A DNA stretch of 64,000 bases from Fusibacter sp. A1 (GTDB lineage: Bacteria > Bacillota > Clostridia > Peptostreptococcales > Acidaminobacteraceae), in the NCBI RefSeq assembly GCF_004125825.1, contig NZ_QQWI01000009.1, forward strand, positions 1 through 64,000, written 5' to 3'. The translations under genes were made by a program, and so were the position numbers. Every line of letters begins with the position of its first letter. The stretch's first letter is position 1. Shown one piece after another: positions 1 through 7,437 of this stretch. The notes under the pieces are model-generated. The model was not told where the DNA came from and ran no database searches. It saw only the letters and a list, made by a program, of their open reading frames with translations.

Positions 1-117
1 CCGGCTTCCTTCAGATTCGCAGTCACCCGCGACACCCTTGCCTTAAGCTATACACTTCCCACTACTAGGGCGTGTTCGGGACTTGCACCCGTTGGATTGC
101 GCCCATGCTGGGCGCAC
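1..117 (-). mobile_element. Group IIC intron, 5' end (runs off the left edge)
   Basis: Read on the minus strand, the segment begins at 117 with GTGCGCCCAGCATGGGCGCA and continues with GTGCAAGTCCCGAAC, AGCTTAAGGCAAGGGTGTCG and GAATCTGAAGGAAGC. From memory this follows domain I of the Oceanobacillus iheyensis type group IIC intron, whose crystal structure is known, block by block. Only the first 117 nt of the ribozyme are in the window; the maturase gene would lie to the left. The 5' splice site is placed at 117/118 because GTGCG is the usual intron start. It lies just behind the T-tract of the ywbE terminator, the preferred insertion site of class C introns. Whether the intron is intact cannot be seen. 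Confidence 0.85.
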
Positions 118-120
118 ATA

Positions 121-147
121 AAAAAAGGGCACACACAAGGCATGCCC
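121..147 (-). terminator. Intrinsic terminator of ywbE
   Basis: On the minus strand GGGCA pairs with TGCCC (outer arms 143-147 and 127-131) and is followed by TTTTTT (121-126). It lies 9 bases behind the ywbE stop codon and directly in front of the group IIC intron start. A similar hairpin (GTAGGG, then ATGCCTTGTGT, then GCCC) occurs inside the insertion sequence near 35155. Confidence 0.8.
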
Positions 148-156
148 TACAATGAT

Positions 157-351
157 TTAGCCGATGATTTCTTTTACCCTTCCTACGGTGCCGTCCTCTA
201 GCATGACCTTGATGCCGTGGGGATGGTTGGCGGAGTTGGTCAGAAGTTTCTTTACGACTCCTTCTGTCAGCTCGCCTGTTCGTTGATGGTTTTTTTGAAC
301 AACCTTGACTCTGATTCCTACTTGAATGTTGCTTCTTTTATTACCGTCCAT
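157..351 (-). CDS. ywbE: YwbE family protein (DUF2196)
   Basis: A 64-residue basic protein of the YwbE/DUF2196 family, recognised from the opening NIQVGIRVKVVQKNHQRTGELTEGVV and the HPHGIKVMLEDGTVGRV part. The family is widespread in Firmicutes and has no established function; its small beta-rich fold with many Gly and Val suggests nucleic-acid or protein binding, which is inference. The length matches the family. The ATG is preceded by AAAGGAG at good spacing. It has its own terminator (121-147) and is separated from the upstream rlmD gene by another terminator, so it is probably a single-gene transcript. Confidence 0.85.
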   Translation of the reverse strand: MDGNKRSNIQVGIRVKVVQKNHQRTGELTEGVVKKLLTNSANHPHGIKVMLEDGTVGRVKEIIG

Positions 352-375
352 AAAAGGCTCCTTTGCGGTTATAAG

Positions 376-403
376 AAAAGGTAGCTCATGATGGCTACCT
401 TTT
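376..403. terminator. Terminator behind rlmD
   Basis: AAAAGGTAGC (376-385) and GCTACCTTTT (394-403) form a perfect 10-bp stem with an 8-base loop. Read on the minus strand it gives a hairpin with a terminal T run just behind the rlmD stop codon; the symmetric A/T tails allow both directions. Confidence 0.8.
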
Positions 404-405
404 GA

Positions 406-1761
406 TTATTTTTTTGTTAGTTTTACGACCGCTTCCACGTGGTCGGTGTGCGGGTACATGTCGACAAGTTTGCACTTATCAACACAATAGCCGTGGCTGA
501 TAAAGTCTTCTAGGTCTTCGACCATCGTCTTTGGATTACAGGATACGTAGATGATCTCCTGGGCGCCGTAGCTTGCGATTTTGCCAACAGCTTTTGTCAG
601 GATTCCTGCTCTTGGAGGGTCTACGATGATGACTTCTGGTCGGTCGTGTACATCTTGCAGCACTTGGAACACATCTCCTGCTATGAATTCGCAGTTTTCG
701 ATGTTGTTTTCTACAGCATTCACATTCGCGGCTTTCACGGCGTCTTCGATGATCTCGACACCGATTACCTTTTTCGCTTTTTTGGCGACAATCTGACCGA
801 TGGTGCCGGTTCCTGAAAACAGGTCGAAGATGGTCTGACCTTCGATGTCGTCGATCATGTCTACTGCTGTCTGATACAGCACTTCTGCCCCTAAGCTGTT
901 TGTCTGGAAGAAGGAGAAGAAGGATATCTTGAATTTAAGGTCGAACAGTTCTTCGTAAAAGTAGTCCCTGCCGTAGATGAGCTTGTCCTCAGGGTTCGGT
1001 TTTACCACATCGCCAAGGCCGTCGTTCACCAGGTGGTAGATTCCGACGATAGTGCCCTCTAGCTCTAATCCAAGCAAGGTGTCTACAAAGAGTTTTTCGT
1101 CAAACACAGGGCTAGAAGTCGTCGAGATGCCGACTAAGAGTTCGCCTGTCTTCTGACCTTTTCTGACGACCACATGTCTTAAGAGTCCAGCTTCTCTGTT
1201 ACGGTCGAACTTGCCCCAGTCCTGATCTCTTGACAGGGTTTCTATCGTGTTGATGATCGTCCTGTAGTCCGAGTCGATCAGGTGGCAGTTGGGTATGCTG
1301 ACAACATCGTAGAACCTTCCTTTACGGTGCATTCCAAGGTTTAACTGACCACCTTTTTCAGCATCGCCGAAGCTGTATTCCATCTTGTTTCTGTATTCGT
1401 ATTCTTTAGGGCTTGCGATGACCTCTTCCACTTTGATGTTGATGTTCGCATTGGTAAAGAGGCTTTCCACCGCTGTCTTTTTAAGGTTCAGCTGTTCCTC
1501 ATACGGCACTGTCTGTCTTGCACAGCCTCCGCATTCTCCAAAGTGCTCGCAGAACGATGCGACCTCGTAGGGTGCCCTTTCCAAAACTTCGATGACTTTT
1601 CCCTGTTTGTTGGTTCGTCTGTTTTTAGAAAGTTTGTAGTTGATTTTTTGACCCGGTAGAGCCCCTTTGATCTTTATTTTGTTGTCGCCCTGCATGACGA
1701 TGCCGTGGCTGGCATATTCAAGCGAGCTGACGATTCCTTCGTACGTTTGTCCTTTTTTCAT
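406..1761 (-). CDS. rlmD: 23S rRNA (uracil-C5)-methyltransferase, RlmD/RlmCD type
   Basis: SAM-dependent methylase of the TrmA/RumA family that forms 5-methyluridine in 23S rRNA; in Firmicutes a single RlmCD often modifies both U747 and U1939, so the exact sites are open. In order: an N-terminal TRAM domain; an iron-sulfur cysteine group (CEHFGECGGC plus the later CNPK cysteine region); the SAM-binding FDLFSGTGTIG; DPPRAG; and VSCNPKT carrying the catalytic cysteine. The start at 1761 (MKKGQTYEG, 451 residues) is chosen because it fits the family N-terminus and has AAAGG upstream; an in-frame extension to 1842 would run up to the preceding terminator. It stands alone between two terminators. 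Confidence 0.92.
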   Translation of the reverse strand: MKKGQTYEGIVSSLEYASHGIVMQGDNKIKIKGALPGQKINYKLSKNRRTNKQGKVIEVLERAPYEVASFCEHFGECGGCARQTVPYEEQLNLKKTAVESLFTNANINIKVEEVIASPKEYEYRNKMEYSFGDAEKGGQLNLGMHRKGRFYDVVSIPNCHLIDSDYRTIINTIETLSRDQDWGKFDRNREAGLLRHVVVRKGQKTGELLVGISTTSSPVFDEKLFVDTLLGLELEGTIVGIYHLVNDGLGDVVKPNPEDKLIYGRDYFYEELFDLKFKISFFSFFQTNSLGAEVLYQTAVDMIDDIEGQTIFDLFSGTGTIGQIVAKKAKKVIGVEIIEDAVKAANVNAVENNIENCEFIAGDVFQVLQDVHDRPEVIIVDPPRAGILTKAVGKIASYGAQEIIYVSCNPKTMVEDLEDFISHGYCVDKCKLVDMYPHTDHVEAVVKLTKK

Positions 1762-1845
1762 GTTTACGCCTTTTCTTTTAAAGAGTATGTCAGACATACT
1801 GTAATTTGAATTTACTAAGCTATTATATGTGATGTCACACATAAA

Positions 1846-1872
1846 AACAAGGTGCGATCACCGCACCTTGTT
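1846..1872. terminator. Terminator behind the lipoprotein gene
   Basis: AACAAGGTGCG (1846-1856) pairs perfectly with CGCACCTTGTT (1862-1872). It lies 9 bases behind the stop codon of the lipoprotein gene and ahead of rlmD on the minus strand. Confidence 0.75.
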
Positions 1873-1881
1873 AAAGGATCT

Positions 1882-2712
1882 TTAAATCGTCCACATATTA
1901 TGGATGATACCCACCAGATACCATTTGCCGTCGGTGTATTCTTCAAACACAAGTCTTAGGCTGGTCCAGTCCATTCCCTGGTACTTTTCTTCAAAGCCTG
2001 GGAAGTAGTACTCCACTCTGATGGAGCCAGGATAGATTTCTGCTGAATTCTCGTAGCTGTTCCCATAGCCGAGCTGCTCGTTGTAGGAAATCTGGGGGGC
2101 GTTCAGGTAGTCCGCATTATAGATGTAGTTTTCATAATAGGAGAACGGTGATGCGAGGATATCGTCCCCTGTTCCGTCGTGCTTGCCCCAGACGTATCTC
2201 GAAGAGTCCTCAAGCAAAACCGCGACTTCCTCAGCGCTGAACTTCTGGTCGGTGTCCTGGTTCACGGTGGTGATCGGTGTGAACCTGACGCCTTTTTCAG
2301 GATGGACATATTCAGACAGCTTTTTGAAGTTGATATCTCTAAGGGCGTACACAACCGCCGTTGCACGGTCTTCGATGACAAATTTGGCGCCGACTGTGGT
2401 GAGCACCGATCCTTCTTGTTTGACATCGCCGCTGATCGCATTGTACTTGATTTTTAAGGCTTCAAGTTCGCTTTGCACGGCTGTCAGTTTTTCTGCTATA
2501 AGTTGACTCGCATCCTCAGACGACGTCAGTTTTGCCTGTAGGTCCGAATTCTCCTTTTCAAGCGCCTGCTTTTCATCTTCGAGACTTTGAATGCGCGTGT
2601 TCAACTCATCAAGGTTTACGGTGCCTGTTGAATTTTGATTACCGGTCGTGGTCGAACATGCGGTGAGTGTCAGTATCAATAGTGCCGATATCAGTAGTTT
2701 TATTGTTTTCAT
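1882..2712 (-). CDS. Putative lipoprotein with N-terminal coiled coil
   Basis: 276 residues. The N-terminus is a lipoprotein signal (MKTIKLLISALLILTLTACS; lipobox LTAC, Cys19). Residues about 33-95 (LDELNTRIQSLEDEKQALEKE...) form a Glu/Leu/Lys heptad coiled coil. The rest has a periplasm-facing or extracellular domain with the pattern VYALRDINFKKLSEYVHPEKGVRFTP, seen in several Firmicutes lipoproteins of unknown role. Anchoring outside the membrane and spacing by the coiled coil are inferred. No enzyme motif was seen. The gene stands alone, with a GGAGG site and a terminator at 1846-1872. Confidence 0.75.
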   Translation of the reverse strand: MKTIKLLISALLILTLTACSTTTGNQNSTGTVNLDELNTRIQSLEDEKQALEKENSDLQAKLTSSEDASQLIAEKLTAVQSELEALKIKYNAISGDVKQEGSVLTTVGAKFVIEDRATAVVYALRDINFKKLSEYVHPEKGVRFTPITTVNQDTDQKFSAEEVAVLLEDSSRYVWGKHDGTGDDILASPFSYYENYIYNADYLNAPQISYNEQLGYGNSYENSAEIYPGSIRVEYYFPGFEEKYQGMDWTSLRLVFEEYTDGKWYLVGIIHNMWTI

Positions 2713-2795
2713 AAATGCCTCCTAATTGGTTTACCTTATTATTGTACCATGCTTCTGGGTTGATTTTTCTTAAATATGTCTTAAAAATGGAAGTG

Positions 2796-2824
2796 TTGAC
2801 ACTAAGACCTCGGCTTGATACTCT
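2796..2824 (+). promoter_or_regulatory. Promoter of the HAD phosphatase gene
   Basis: TTGACA (2796-2801), a 17-base spacer and TACTCT (2819-2824), 44 bases ahead of the start codon at 2868. The -35 box is perfect and the -10 box matches 4 of 6. Confidence 0.6.
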
Positions 2825-2867
2825 AATCTAAAGTACAAAAGTTGCTTGTAAACCTATGGAGGTAATC

Positions 2868-3527
2868 ATGAAGGCATTGATTTTCTTTGATATAAACGGA
2901 ACGATAATTAAACGGGATAGCAGAACTGATCTGCCTTATTCTGACGCGATTGATGAATACTTGAATCTGACCGGCGGAATGGAAGGAATCAACACCAGCG
3001 CCCGTAGCGATAAGGATGTTTTCCATGAAGTGCTCGACAGAAACAACCTTGAATTTACTGATGATCTATGGGAAGGCTTTCTTAACGTGTATGAGAACCA
3101 TCTCAAAGCATATGAGACAAGTGATGTATGGCGTGAAAATGCAGATGCAGTCCCCTTTATAAAGGCACTTTCAAAATCTGACCATTTGCTCACTATGATC
3201 ACCGGAGAGTTGTCCATAGGTGCTGAGTACAAACTGAGAAAACTTGGCGTATGGAAGTATTTTCCTACCGGTGGTTTTGGCGAGGACGGACTGAAGCGAT
3301 TCGAAATCGCTGATGCAGCACTTGAAAAGGCGAAATCGATTTACGGTACCGATTTTGATCAGATGTATGTGATAGGAGATACTCTACTTGATATCCAGAC
3401 TGCACGGCACTTAGGCGCGAAGGTTATCGCTATCGCCACAGGTTCCAACACAAAAGAGGAACTCGCGGCGTTAAATCCCGATTACCTGATTGAATCATTC
3501 AAAGAAATTGAATCTCTATTCTTTTGA
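2868..3527 (+). CDS. HAD superfamily hydrolase (phosphatase-like)
   Basis: 219 residues. HAD motif I is FFDINGTI: the nucleophile Asp is present but the second Asp of the usual DxD is replaced by Asn. Motif II is MITGELS, and motif IV is YVIGDTLLDIQTARHLGAKVIAIATG with the acidic GDxxxD. These suggest a phosphoglycolate-phosphatase-like monophosphatase; the substrate is unknown. The Asn may lower phosphatase activity, since that Asp is the usual general acid/base. The start at 2868 is set by GGAGG at 2858-2862; an ATG at 2856 overlaps this site and is unlikely. It is one of the few plus-strand genes here and faces the next gene tail to tail over a shared terminator. Confidence 0.8.
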   Translation: MKALIFFDINGTIIKRDSRTDLPYSDAIDEYLNLTGGMEGINTSARSDKDVFHEVLDRNNLEFTDDLWEGFLNVYENHLKAYETSDVWRENADAVPFIKALSKSDHLLTMITGELSIGAEYKLRKLGVWKYFPTGGFGEDGLKRFEIADAALEKAKSIYGTDFDQMYVIGDTLLDIQTARHLGAKVIAIATGSNTKEELAALNPDYLIESFKEIESLFF

Positions 3528-3529
3528 TA

Positions 3530-3559
3530 AAACCCGCTTCTCAGCCGAGAAGCGGGTTT
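3530..3559. terminator. Shared bidirectional terminator
   Basis: AAACCCGCTTCTC (3530-3542) and GAGAAGCGGGTTT (3547-3559) form a 13-bp stem with a 4-base loop between the convergent HAD gene and the minus-strand gene ending at 3564. Confidence 0.85.
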
Positions 3560-3563
3560 AAAA

Positions 3564-4025
3564 TTATTTGTTATAGTAACAATGATTACAGTACTCATCG
3601 TTTTTCATCAGTGTTTTCGACCTAGTAAAACCTATTGTCTCACTGAAGTTCTCCACAGCGATCGGACTTCTAGAGCAGTAGTACAGATACCCCCACTCCG
3701 CGGCGTTCAGTTCATGGGCCATATCGGCTAGCGGACACCTGGTTGTCATGATTTGAATAAGGTCGTCCTTATTTTCGATGGTAAACTCGATCCCTGCGGA
3801 CCTGCTCACATGTTCCCACTGGATGTCGACAAGTTCTTCAGCCGTATGTTTTGAATGGATGTTTTTCAGCTGCTGCCACTCATACTCCGTCTGTCTTTTT
3901 ACATGCTCCTTCACAGCATCCAGCAGTAAATCGCCATAGACGCCTTTCATCTCGTTCAGTTTTTGTACTTTCTCGCCAAAATGTAGTTCTTCTAGTTCTG
4001 CAAGTTGGTCTAGTATCTCTTTCAA
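3564..4025 (-). CDS. ATC-hydrolase-like cysteine-containing protein
   Basis: 153 residues. The C-terminal half (TRCPLADMAHELNA, a second Cys in YYCSRSP, then TLMKNDEYCNHCYY) resembles the L-2-amino-thiazoline-4-carboxylate hydrolase family, small proteins with conserved cysteines and a C-terminal CxH motif. Members are common in Clostridia and most have no tested function, so hydrolase activity is not claimed. The N-terminal third is helical and charged. The start is placed at a TTG at 4025, because GAGGAG (4034-4039) lies 8 bases ahead of it; the GTG at 4034 overlaps that site. The gene follows the ABC-F gene by about 20 bases and is probably the last gene of that operon. Confidence 0.6.
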   Translation of the reverse strand: MKEILDQLAELEELHFGEKVQKLNEMKGVYGDLLLDAVKEHVKRQTEYEWQQLKNIHSKHTAEELVDIQWEHVSRSAGIEFTIENKDDLIQIMTTRCPLADMAHELNAAEWGYLYYCSRSPIAVENFSETIGFTRSKTLMKNDEYCNHCYYNK

Positions 4026-4046
4026 ACCGATCACTCCTCAAATGGA

Positions 4047-5933
4047 TTATTGGTACGTCAGCCACAGTTCCATTTTATCATGTAAAGCACTTTGGAGCAT
4101 ATCTATTTCTGATTGAATTTCATTTAATTTTACATAATCTGTCGCGTATGTGGTCAGGTCAGACGTCGCAGCTTCGATTTTCTCTTCTAGCTTGGCGATC
4201 TCTCCTTCGAGCGCGTTGATTTTGAATTCATTTATCTTTTTAGGCTTTTCTTCCGTTTTGACTGTCGAATTTGACTGCACGGGCTTTGTCGGTGCTTTTT
4301 CCTTATCAATTGCCTGCTGCACATATTTATGCCTTTGGTTAACAAAATCATCGTAGTTGCCTTCAACGCTGTAGACGGTTCCGTCTTTGAGCCAAAGTAT
4401 TCTGTCGGCGATCATGTTGATGAAGTACCTGTCGTGCGAGATAAAGAAGAGCGTTCCGCCAAAATCGCCAAGGGTAGATTCAAGCTTTTCTTTGGACTGG
4501 ATATCCAGATGGTTGGTCGGCTCATCGAGCAGCATCAGATTATAGCTTTCAAGTGTAAAAAGCATCAGCATAAGCCTGCTCTTTTCACCCCCTGAAAGCG
4601 AGCCGACGCTTCTAAATACCTCTTCACCCTTAAAGCCGTAATGCGCAAGCATGTTCCTTGTCTGGGCCTGCGTGAGCAGGGCGGCTTGCTTGACATACTC
4701 GAGAATACTTTCACTTTCATTTGTGAAGCTTACCTCTTGCTCTAGGTAGCCGACTTTCGCCTCATCCGATGCCTTAAGCAGTCCTGAGTCCATGGACACT
4801 TGACCGATAAGTGAGCGCATGATGGTACTTTTACCGGTTCCGTTACCTCCGATAAGGCAGACCTTTTCACCTCTAAACACTTCGAACTCAAGTGCTTCGA
4901 ATAGTTTTTTCTCACCAAAGGATTTTCCTATCTTGTCTGCTATGATCATCCTTTTACTTGATTTTTTCACAGCTTTGATATCAAAGTCGAACCTGTGCAG
5001 ATTGGCGTCGGGCCGATCGAGCTTTTCCATTTCTTCAAGCCTTTTTTCAAACTGCTTGGCTTTCGCATAGAACTTTTCATTGTCGGACTTTTGCGCCCAG
5101 GCCCTGAATCTTTTGATCGTCTCTTCTATGTTCTTGATTTTTCTTTGCTGTTCTTTGTAGGCTTTAAGCTCAAGTGCGAGCTTGGCCTCCTTTTCGATTG
5201 TAAAAAGCGAGTAGTTGCCGTGGTAGATGTCCGCTTTTCCAAAGTTGATCTCCACCACCTTGTCGATGGTCTGGTCCATGAAGTACCTGTCATGCGAGAT
5301 GATCACCACAGCGCCTTTATAGCGGTTGATGAACTCCTCTAGCCACTCCAGCATTTCGGTGTCCAGATGGTTTGTCGGTTCGTCAAGCAGCAGCACGTCT
5401 GGCGCCTCCAGTAACAGCTTTGCGATGGAGACCCGCGTCTTTTCACCGCCAGACAGGCTTTCGTATTCCTGCACTAGCAGATCATGAAGCTTAAAGGCCT
5501 CTGTAATCTGTGCGAGGTTAAGCTCGATCTCATATCCGCCCTTGACCTCAAACTCATGCTGTAACCTGCTATACTCTCCTAGCAGTCTGTCGGACACGAT
5601 CCCAGCCTCCATTTGAAGTTCGATCGTCCTCATCTGCTTTTCGATTAGATAAAGGTTTTCAAACGGCAGCTTCAGCACTTCGTCGACGCACATCTTGTAA
5701 AACTGCACCGGAATCTGGGGAAGGTAGCCGATGCTCACCCCTTTTCTAACCTGAACGAGCCCGTCGGTCGCATCTTCCTCACCGGTGATGATTCTAAACA
5801 GCGTCGTCTTGCCGGCGCCGTTGTTTCCGATCAGTCCGATCTTCTCTCCGGTGTGTATGTCAAAATGAACGTCTTCTAGAACGACCTCTTCGTAGTATTT
5901 TTTCTTTATATGGTGTAGTGCGATATCCAGCAT
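4047..5933 (-). CDS. ABC-F family ATPase (ribosome-associated)
   Basis: 628 residues with two ATP-binding cassettes and no membrane segments. The first has Walker A GNNGAGKT (about 36-43), LSGGEKTRVSIAK and LLLDEPTNHLD; the second has GGNGTGKS, LSGGEKSRLML and LLDEPTNHLD. The linker (about 245-325) is rich in Lys/Arg/Glu, as in the P-site tRNA-interacting motif, and a C-terminal coiled coil follows (about 560-628). ABC-F proteins act on the ribosome; some protect it from antibiotics, others relieve stalled translation. The length is closest to YdiF/Uup-like members, so a resistance role is not shown by the protein itself. It follows the MFS gene by 3 bases with AGGAGG ahead of the ATG, and so shares the attenuator-like leader at 7149-7365. 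Confidence 0.93.
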   Translation of the reverse strand: MLDIALHHIKKKYYEEVVLEDVHFDIHTGEKIGLIGNNGAGKTTLFRIITGEEDATDGLVQVRKGVSIGYLPQIPVQFYKMCVDEVLKLPFENLYLIEKQMRTIELQMEAGIVSDRLLGEYSRLQHEFEVKGGYEIELNLAQITEAFKLHDLLVQEYESLSGGEKTRVSIAKLLLEAPDVLLLDEPTNHLDTEMLEWLEEFINRYKGAVVIISHDRYFMDQTIDKVVEINFGKADIYHGNYSLFTIEKEAKLALELKAYKEQQRKIKNIEETIKRFRAWAQKSDNEKFYAKAKQFEKRLEEMEKLDRPDANLHRFDFDIKAVKKSSKRMIIADKIGKSFGEKKLFEALEFEVFRGEKVCLIGGNGTGKSTIMRSLIGQVSMDSGLLKASDEAKVGYLEQEVSFTNESESILEYVKQAALLTQAQTRNMLAHYGFKGEEVFRSVGSLSGGEKSRLMLMLFTLESYNLMLLDEPTNHLDIQSKEKLESTLGDFGGTLFFISHDRYFINMIADRILWLKDGTVYSVEGNYDDFVNQRHKYVQQAIDKEKAPTKPVQSNSTVKTEEKPKKINEFKINALEGEIAKLEEKIEAATSDLTTYATDYVKLNEIQSEIDMLQSALHDKMELWLTYQ

Positions 5934-5936
5934 GGC

Positions 5937-7124
5937 TTATACCTCCTTTTCTTTCTCTGTATCTCTTATTGTATTTTTTAATCGCAAGAATGTGAAGCCC
6001 ATCAGGGGTACCGATGTGAAAAATACCATGATAAATCCCGCCTTGAATCCGAAACTGCTCGCAACCCAACCAAAAACCGGAAAATACAGGATCATCAGAA
6101 GGCTGAAGACCATGGCCTGAAAGGACAATAGGGTCGCCCTATGCTCAGACGGGATCAGTTGATTGATGTAGTCTGAAAACGCCACGAAGAGCACTCCGTC
6201 GATGCAGGATATCATGATGAAGAACGCGATTTCCATGGGGAGGAAGGCGATGCCCGCAAGGGCGATAAGCGTCGCGACAGCAGACGTCCTGATAATGCGG
6301 TACCTTCCGAATTTTTCTTCAAACCAGTGGGCTCTCGTACTGAACAGGATGCTCAACAGCGATGCCGACGCAAGCGTCACACCGATCCAAGTCTCTGAGA
6401 ACCCTTTGCCTTTCAAGAAGTTTTGAAAATAGAAGAACAGCGTGGTGTGAAACAGCGAGAACGACTCGATGAACACGACATAATCAAGTATCTGCGCGTT
6501 GTCCCTAATCACCCCGATCGATCCTTTGATGTGCCCGAGCATCGACACCTTCTTCTGATCGGTCTGATGAACCGTAGGTTCCTTGAACGACAAGGCTGAA
6601 ATAATGGCCAGCACATTGATTAGGATGGATATCCCGTAGCCAAGCTCGTAATTGAAGGTCGCTATCCACCCACCGATGATCAAAGAACTTGTCTTGGCTG
6701 TCTGAAAACAAAGCTCGATGATGCCTTTGATCTTCATATAGCGGTTTGATTCCCCGATTTCGACAAGCGTGTCGTACACCAGAGCATCTCCTGCGCCTGA
6801 TTCCATATTGTAACTTAGGCTGCTGAACACGAATGCGACGGCGAACATCCAAAAGCTATGCGACGAAAGCATCAGAGCCGTACCGACAAGCGCCAGCACT
6901 CTTCCCATCACTCTTGAGGTTTTTCTTCCAAACCTGTCGGCGACGATTCCTGTGGGTATCTCCATCAAAAGGCTGCTGATATGGAAAATGGATTCGAGTA
7001 TTCCGATCTCCAGCAGGCTCATCCCCCTATAGGCCAAAAAGAGCATCCAAATGGCATCGGTGACCGCAACGGATGATACAAAGGTGTATATATAGTTTTT
7101 TACAATATTCTTTTTAAGTATCAT
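5937..7124 (-). CDS. MFS transporter, probable drug efflux
   Basis: 395 residues, about twelve hydrophobic segments. The MFS loop 2-3 signature is visible as GIVADRFGRKTSRVMGR (near residues 62-78). The protein ends with charged residues after the last helix. The start at 7124 is fixed by GGAGG at 7133-7137; upstream in-frame codons lie inside a terminator hairpin. It is the first gene of an operon with the ABC-F gene, and behind a leader peptide and tandem terminators. MFS exporter plus ABC-F protein with leader control is the known layout of mef(A)-msr(D) macrolide resistance, but similarity to Mef itself could not be judged. Export of ribosome-targeting compounds is inferred from this context. 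Confidence 0.85.
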   Translation of the reverse strand: MILKKNIVKNYIYTFVSSVAVTDAIWMLFLAYRGMSLLEIGILESIFHISSLLMEIPTGIVADRFGRKTSRVMGRVLALVGTALMLSSHSFWMFAVAFVFSSLSYNMESGAGDALVYDTLVEIGESNRYMKIKGIIELCFQTAKTSSLIIGGWIATFNYELGYGISILINVLAIISALSFKEPTVHQTDQKKVSMLGHIKGSIGVIRDNAQILDYVVFIESFSLFHTTLFFYFQNFLKGKGFSETWIGVTLASASLLSILFSTRAHWFEEKFGRYRIIRTSAVATLIALAGIAFLPMEIAFFIMISCIDGVLFVAFSDYINQLIPSEHRATLLSFQAMVFSLLMILYFPVFGWVASSFGFKAGFIMVFFTSVPLMGFTFLRLKNTIRDTEKEKEV

Positions 7125-7148
7125 GTCTATTTCCTCCAAAAACAAAAA

Positions 7149-7173
7149 CATCCCCATGTAATACATGGGGATG
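7149..7173 (-). terminator. Leader terminator 2 (next to the MFS ribosome binding site)
   Basis: Minus strand: CATCCCCATGTA, one base, TACATGGGGATG, then TTTTTGTTTTT (7138-7148). It is an almost perfect hairpin whose T-tract touches the GGAGG of the MFS gene. It stands between the promoter and the first coding gene, so it can only act as a conditional terminator or, through the hairpin, on translation. The leader peptide region contains TCCCCAT (7316-7322), which could pair with ATGGGGA of this stem. Confidence 0.75.
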
Positions 7174-7196
7174 CTACCTAGCGCAAAATTTGCAAT

Positions 7197-7223
7197 AAAA
7201 AACGCTCAGGCAAGCCCTGAGCG
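7197..7223 (-). terminator. Leader terminator 1
   Basis: Minus strand: CGCTCAGG (7216-7223), loop GCTTG, CCTGAGCG (7203-7210), then TTTTTT (7197-7202). It is a strong intrinsic terminator 38 bases behind the leader peptide stop codon and ahead of the MFS/ABC-F genes, as in transcription attenuators. Confidence 0.8.
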
Positions 7224-7260
7224 AATATCCCAACGAACTTACATTTATTTCCAACGATTA

Positions 7261-7365
7261 CTATAGAGTTATCCCGTAAACGTTGTTTGAAATAAATGAA
7301 ACACACACCAAACCAATGGGGAATCTTGAGAATATTAAATTTTTATTCGCAATTTGGTTAGCCAT
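7261..7365 (-). CDS. Leader peptide of the MFS/ABC-F operon
   Basis: A 34-residue reading frame with ATG at 7363-7365 and TAG at 7261-7263, preceded by AGGAG (7373-7377) at 7-base spacing. It opens with MANQIANKNLIFSRFPIGLV and ends NNVYGITL. It starts about 42 bases behind a good promoter and ends ahead of two terminators. Its last third overlaps the left arm of a long RNA hairpin (CATTTATTTC at 7289-7298 with GAAATAAATG at 7242-7251, extended by CAACG/CGTTG). The position of a ribosome on this frame should therefore decide the downstream fold, the principle of ribosome-mediated attenuation. No homology is claimed; translation is predicted from the ribosome binding site only. Confidence 0.65.
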   Translation of the reverse strand: MANQIANKNLIFSRFPIGLVCVSFISNNVYGITL

Positions 7366-7406
7366 CGGTCTGCTCCTAAAGTTTGTTAAAGGTCATTTTC
7401 TTAATC

Positions 7407-7435
7407 AGTGTACCATAGTTTGAATCTTTTATCAA
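7407..7435 (-). promoter_or_regulatory. Promoter of the leader/MFS/ABC-F operon
   Basis: Minus strand: TTGATA (7430-7435), 17-base spacer, TACACT (7407-7412). Transcription would start near 7400, giving a leader of about 275 nt before the MFS start. The -35 box touches the end of the upstream HAD gene (stop at 7438). Confidence 0.55.
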
Positions 7436-7437
7436 TT

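Noticed and set aside
4047-5933. Definite antibiotic-resistance ABC-F call
   Set aside because: Length and C-terminal coiled coil fit housekeeping YdiF/Uup-like members as well; only the leader region suggests a resistance role.
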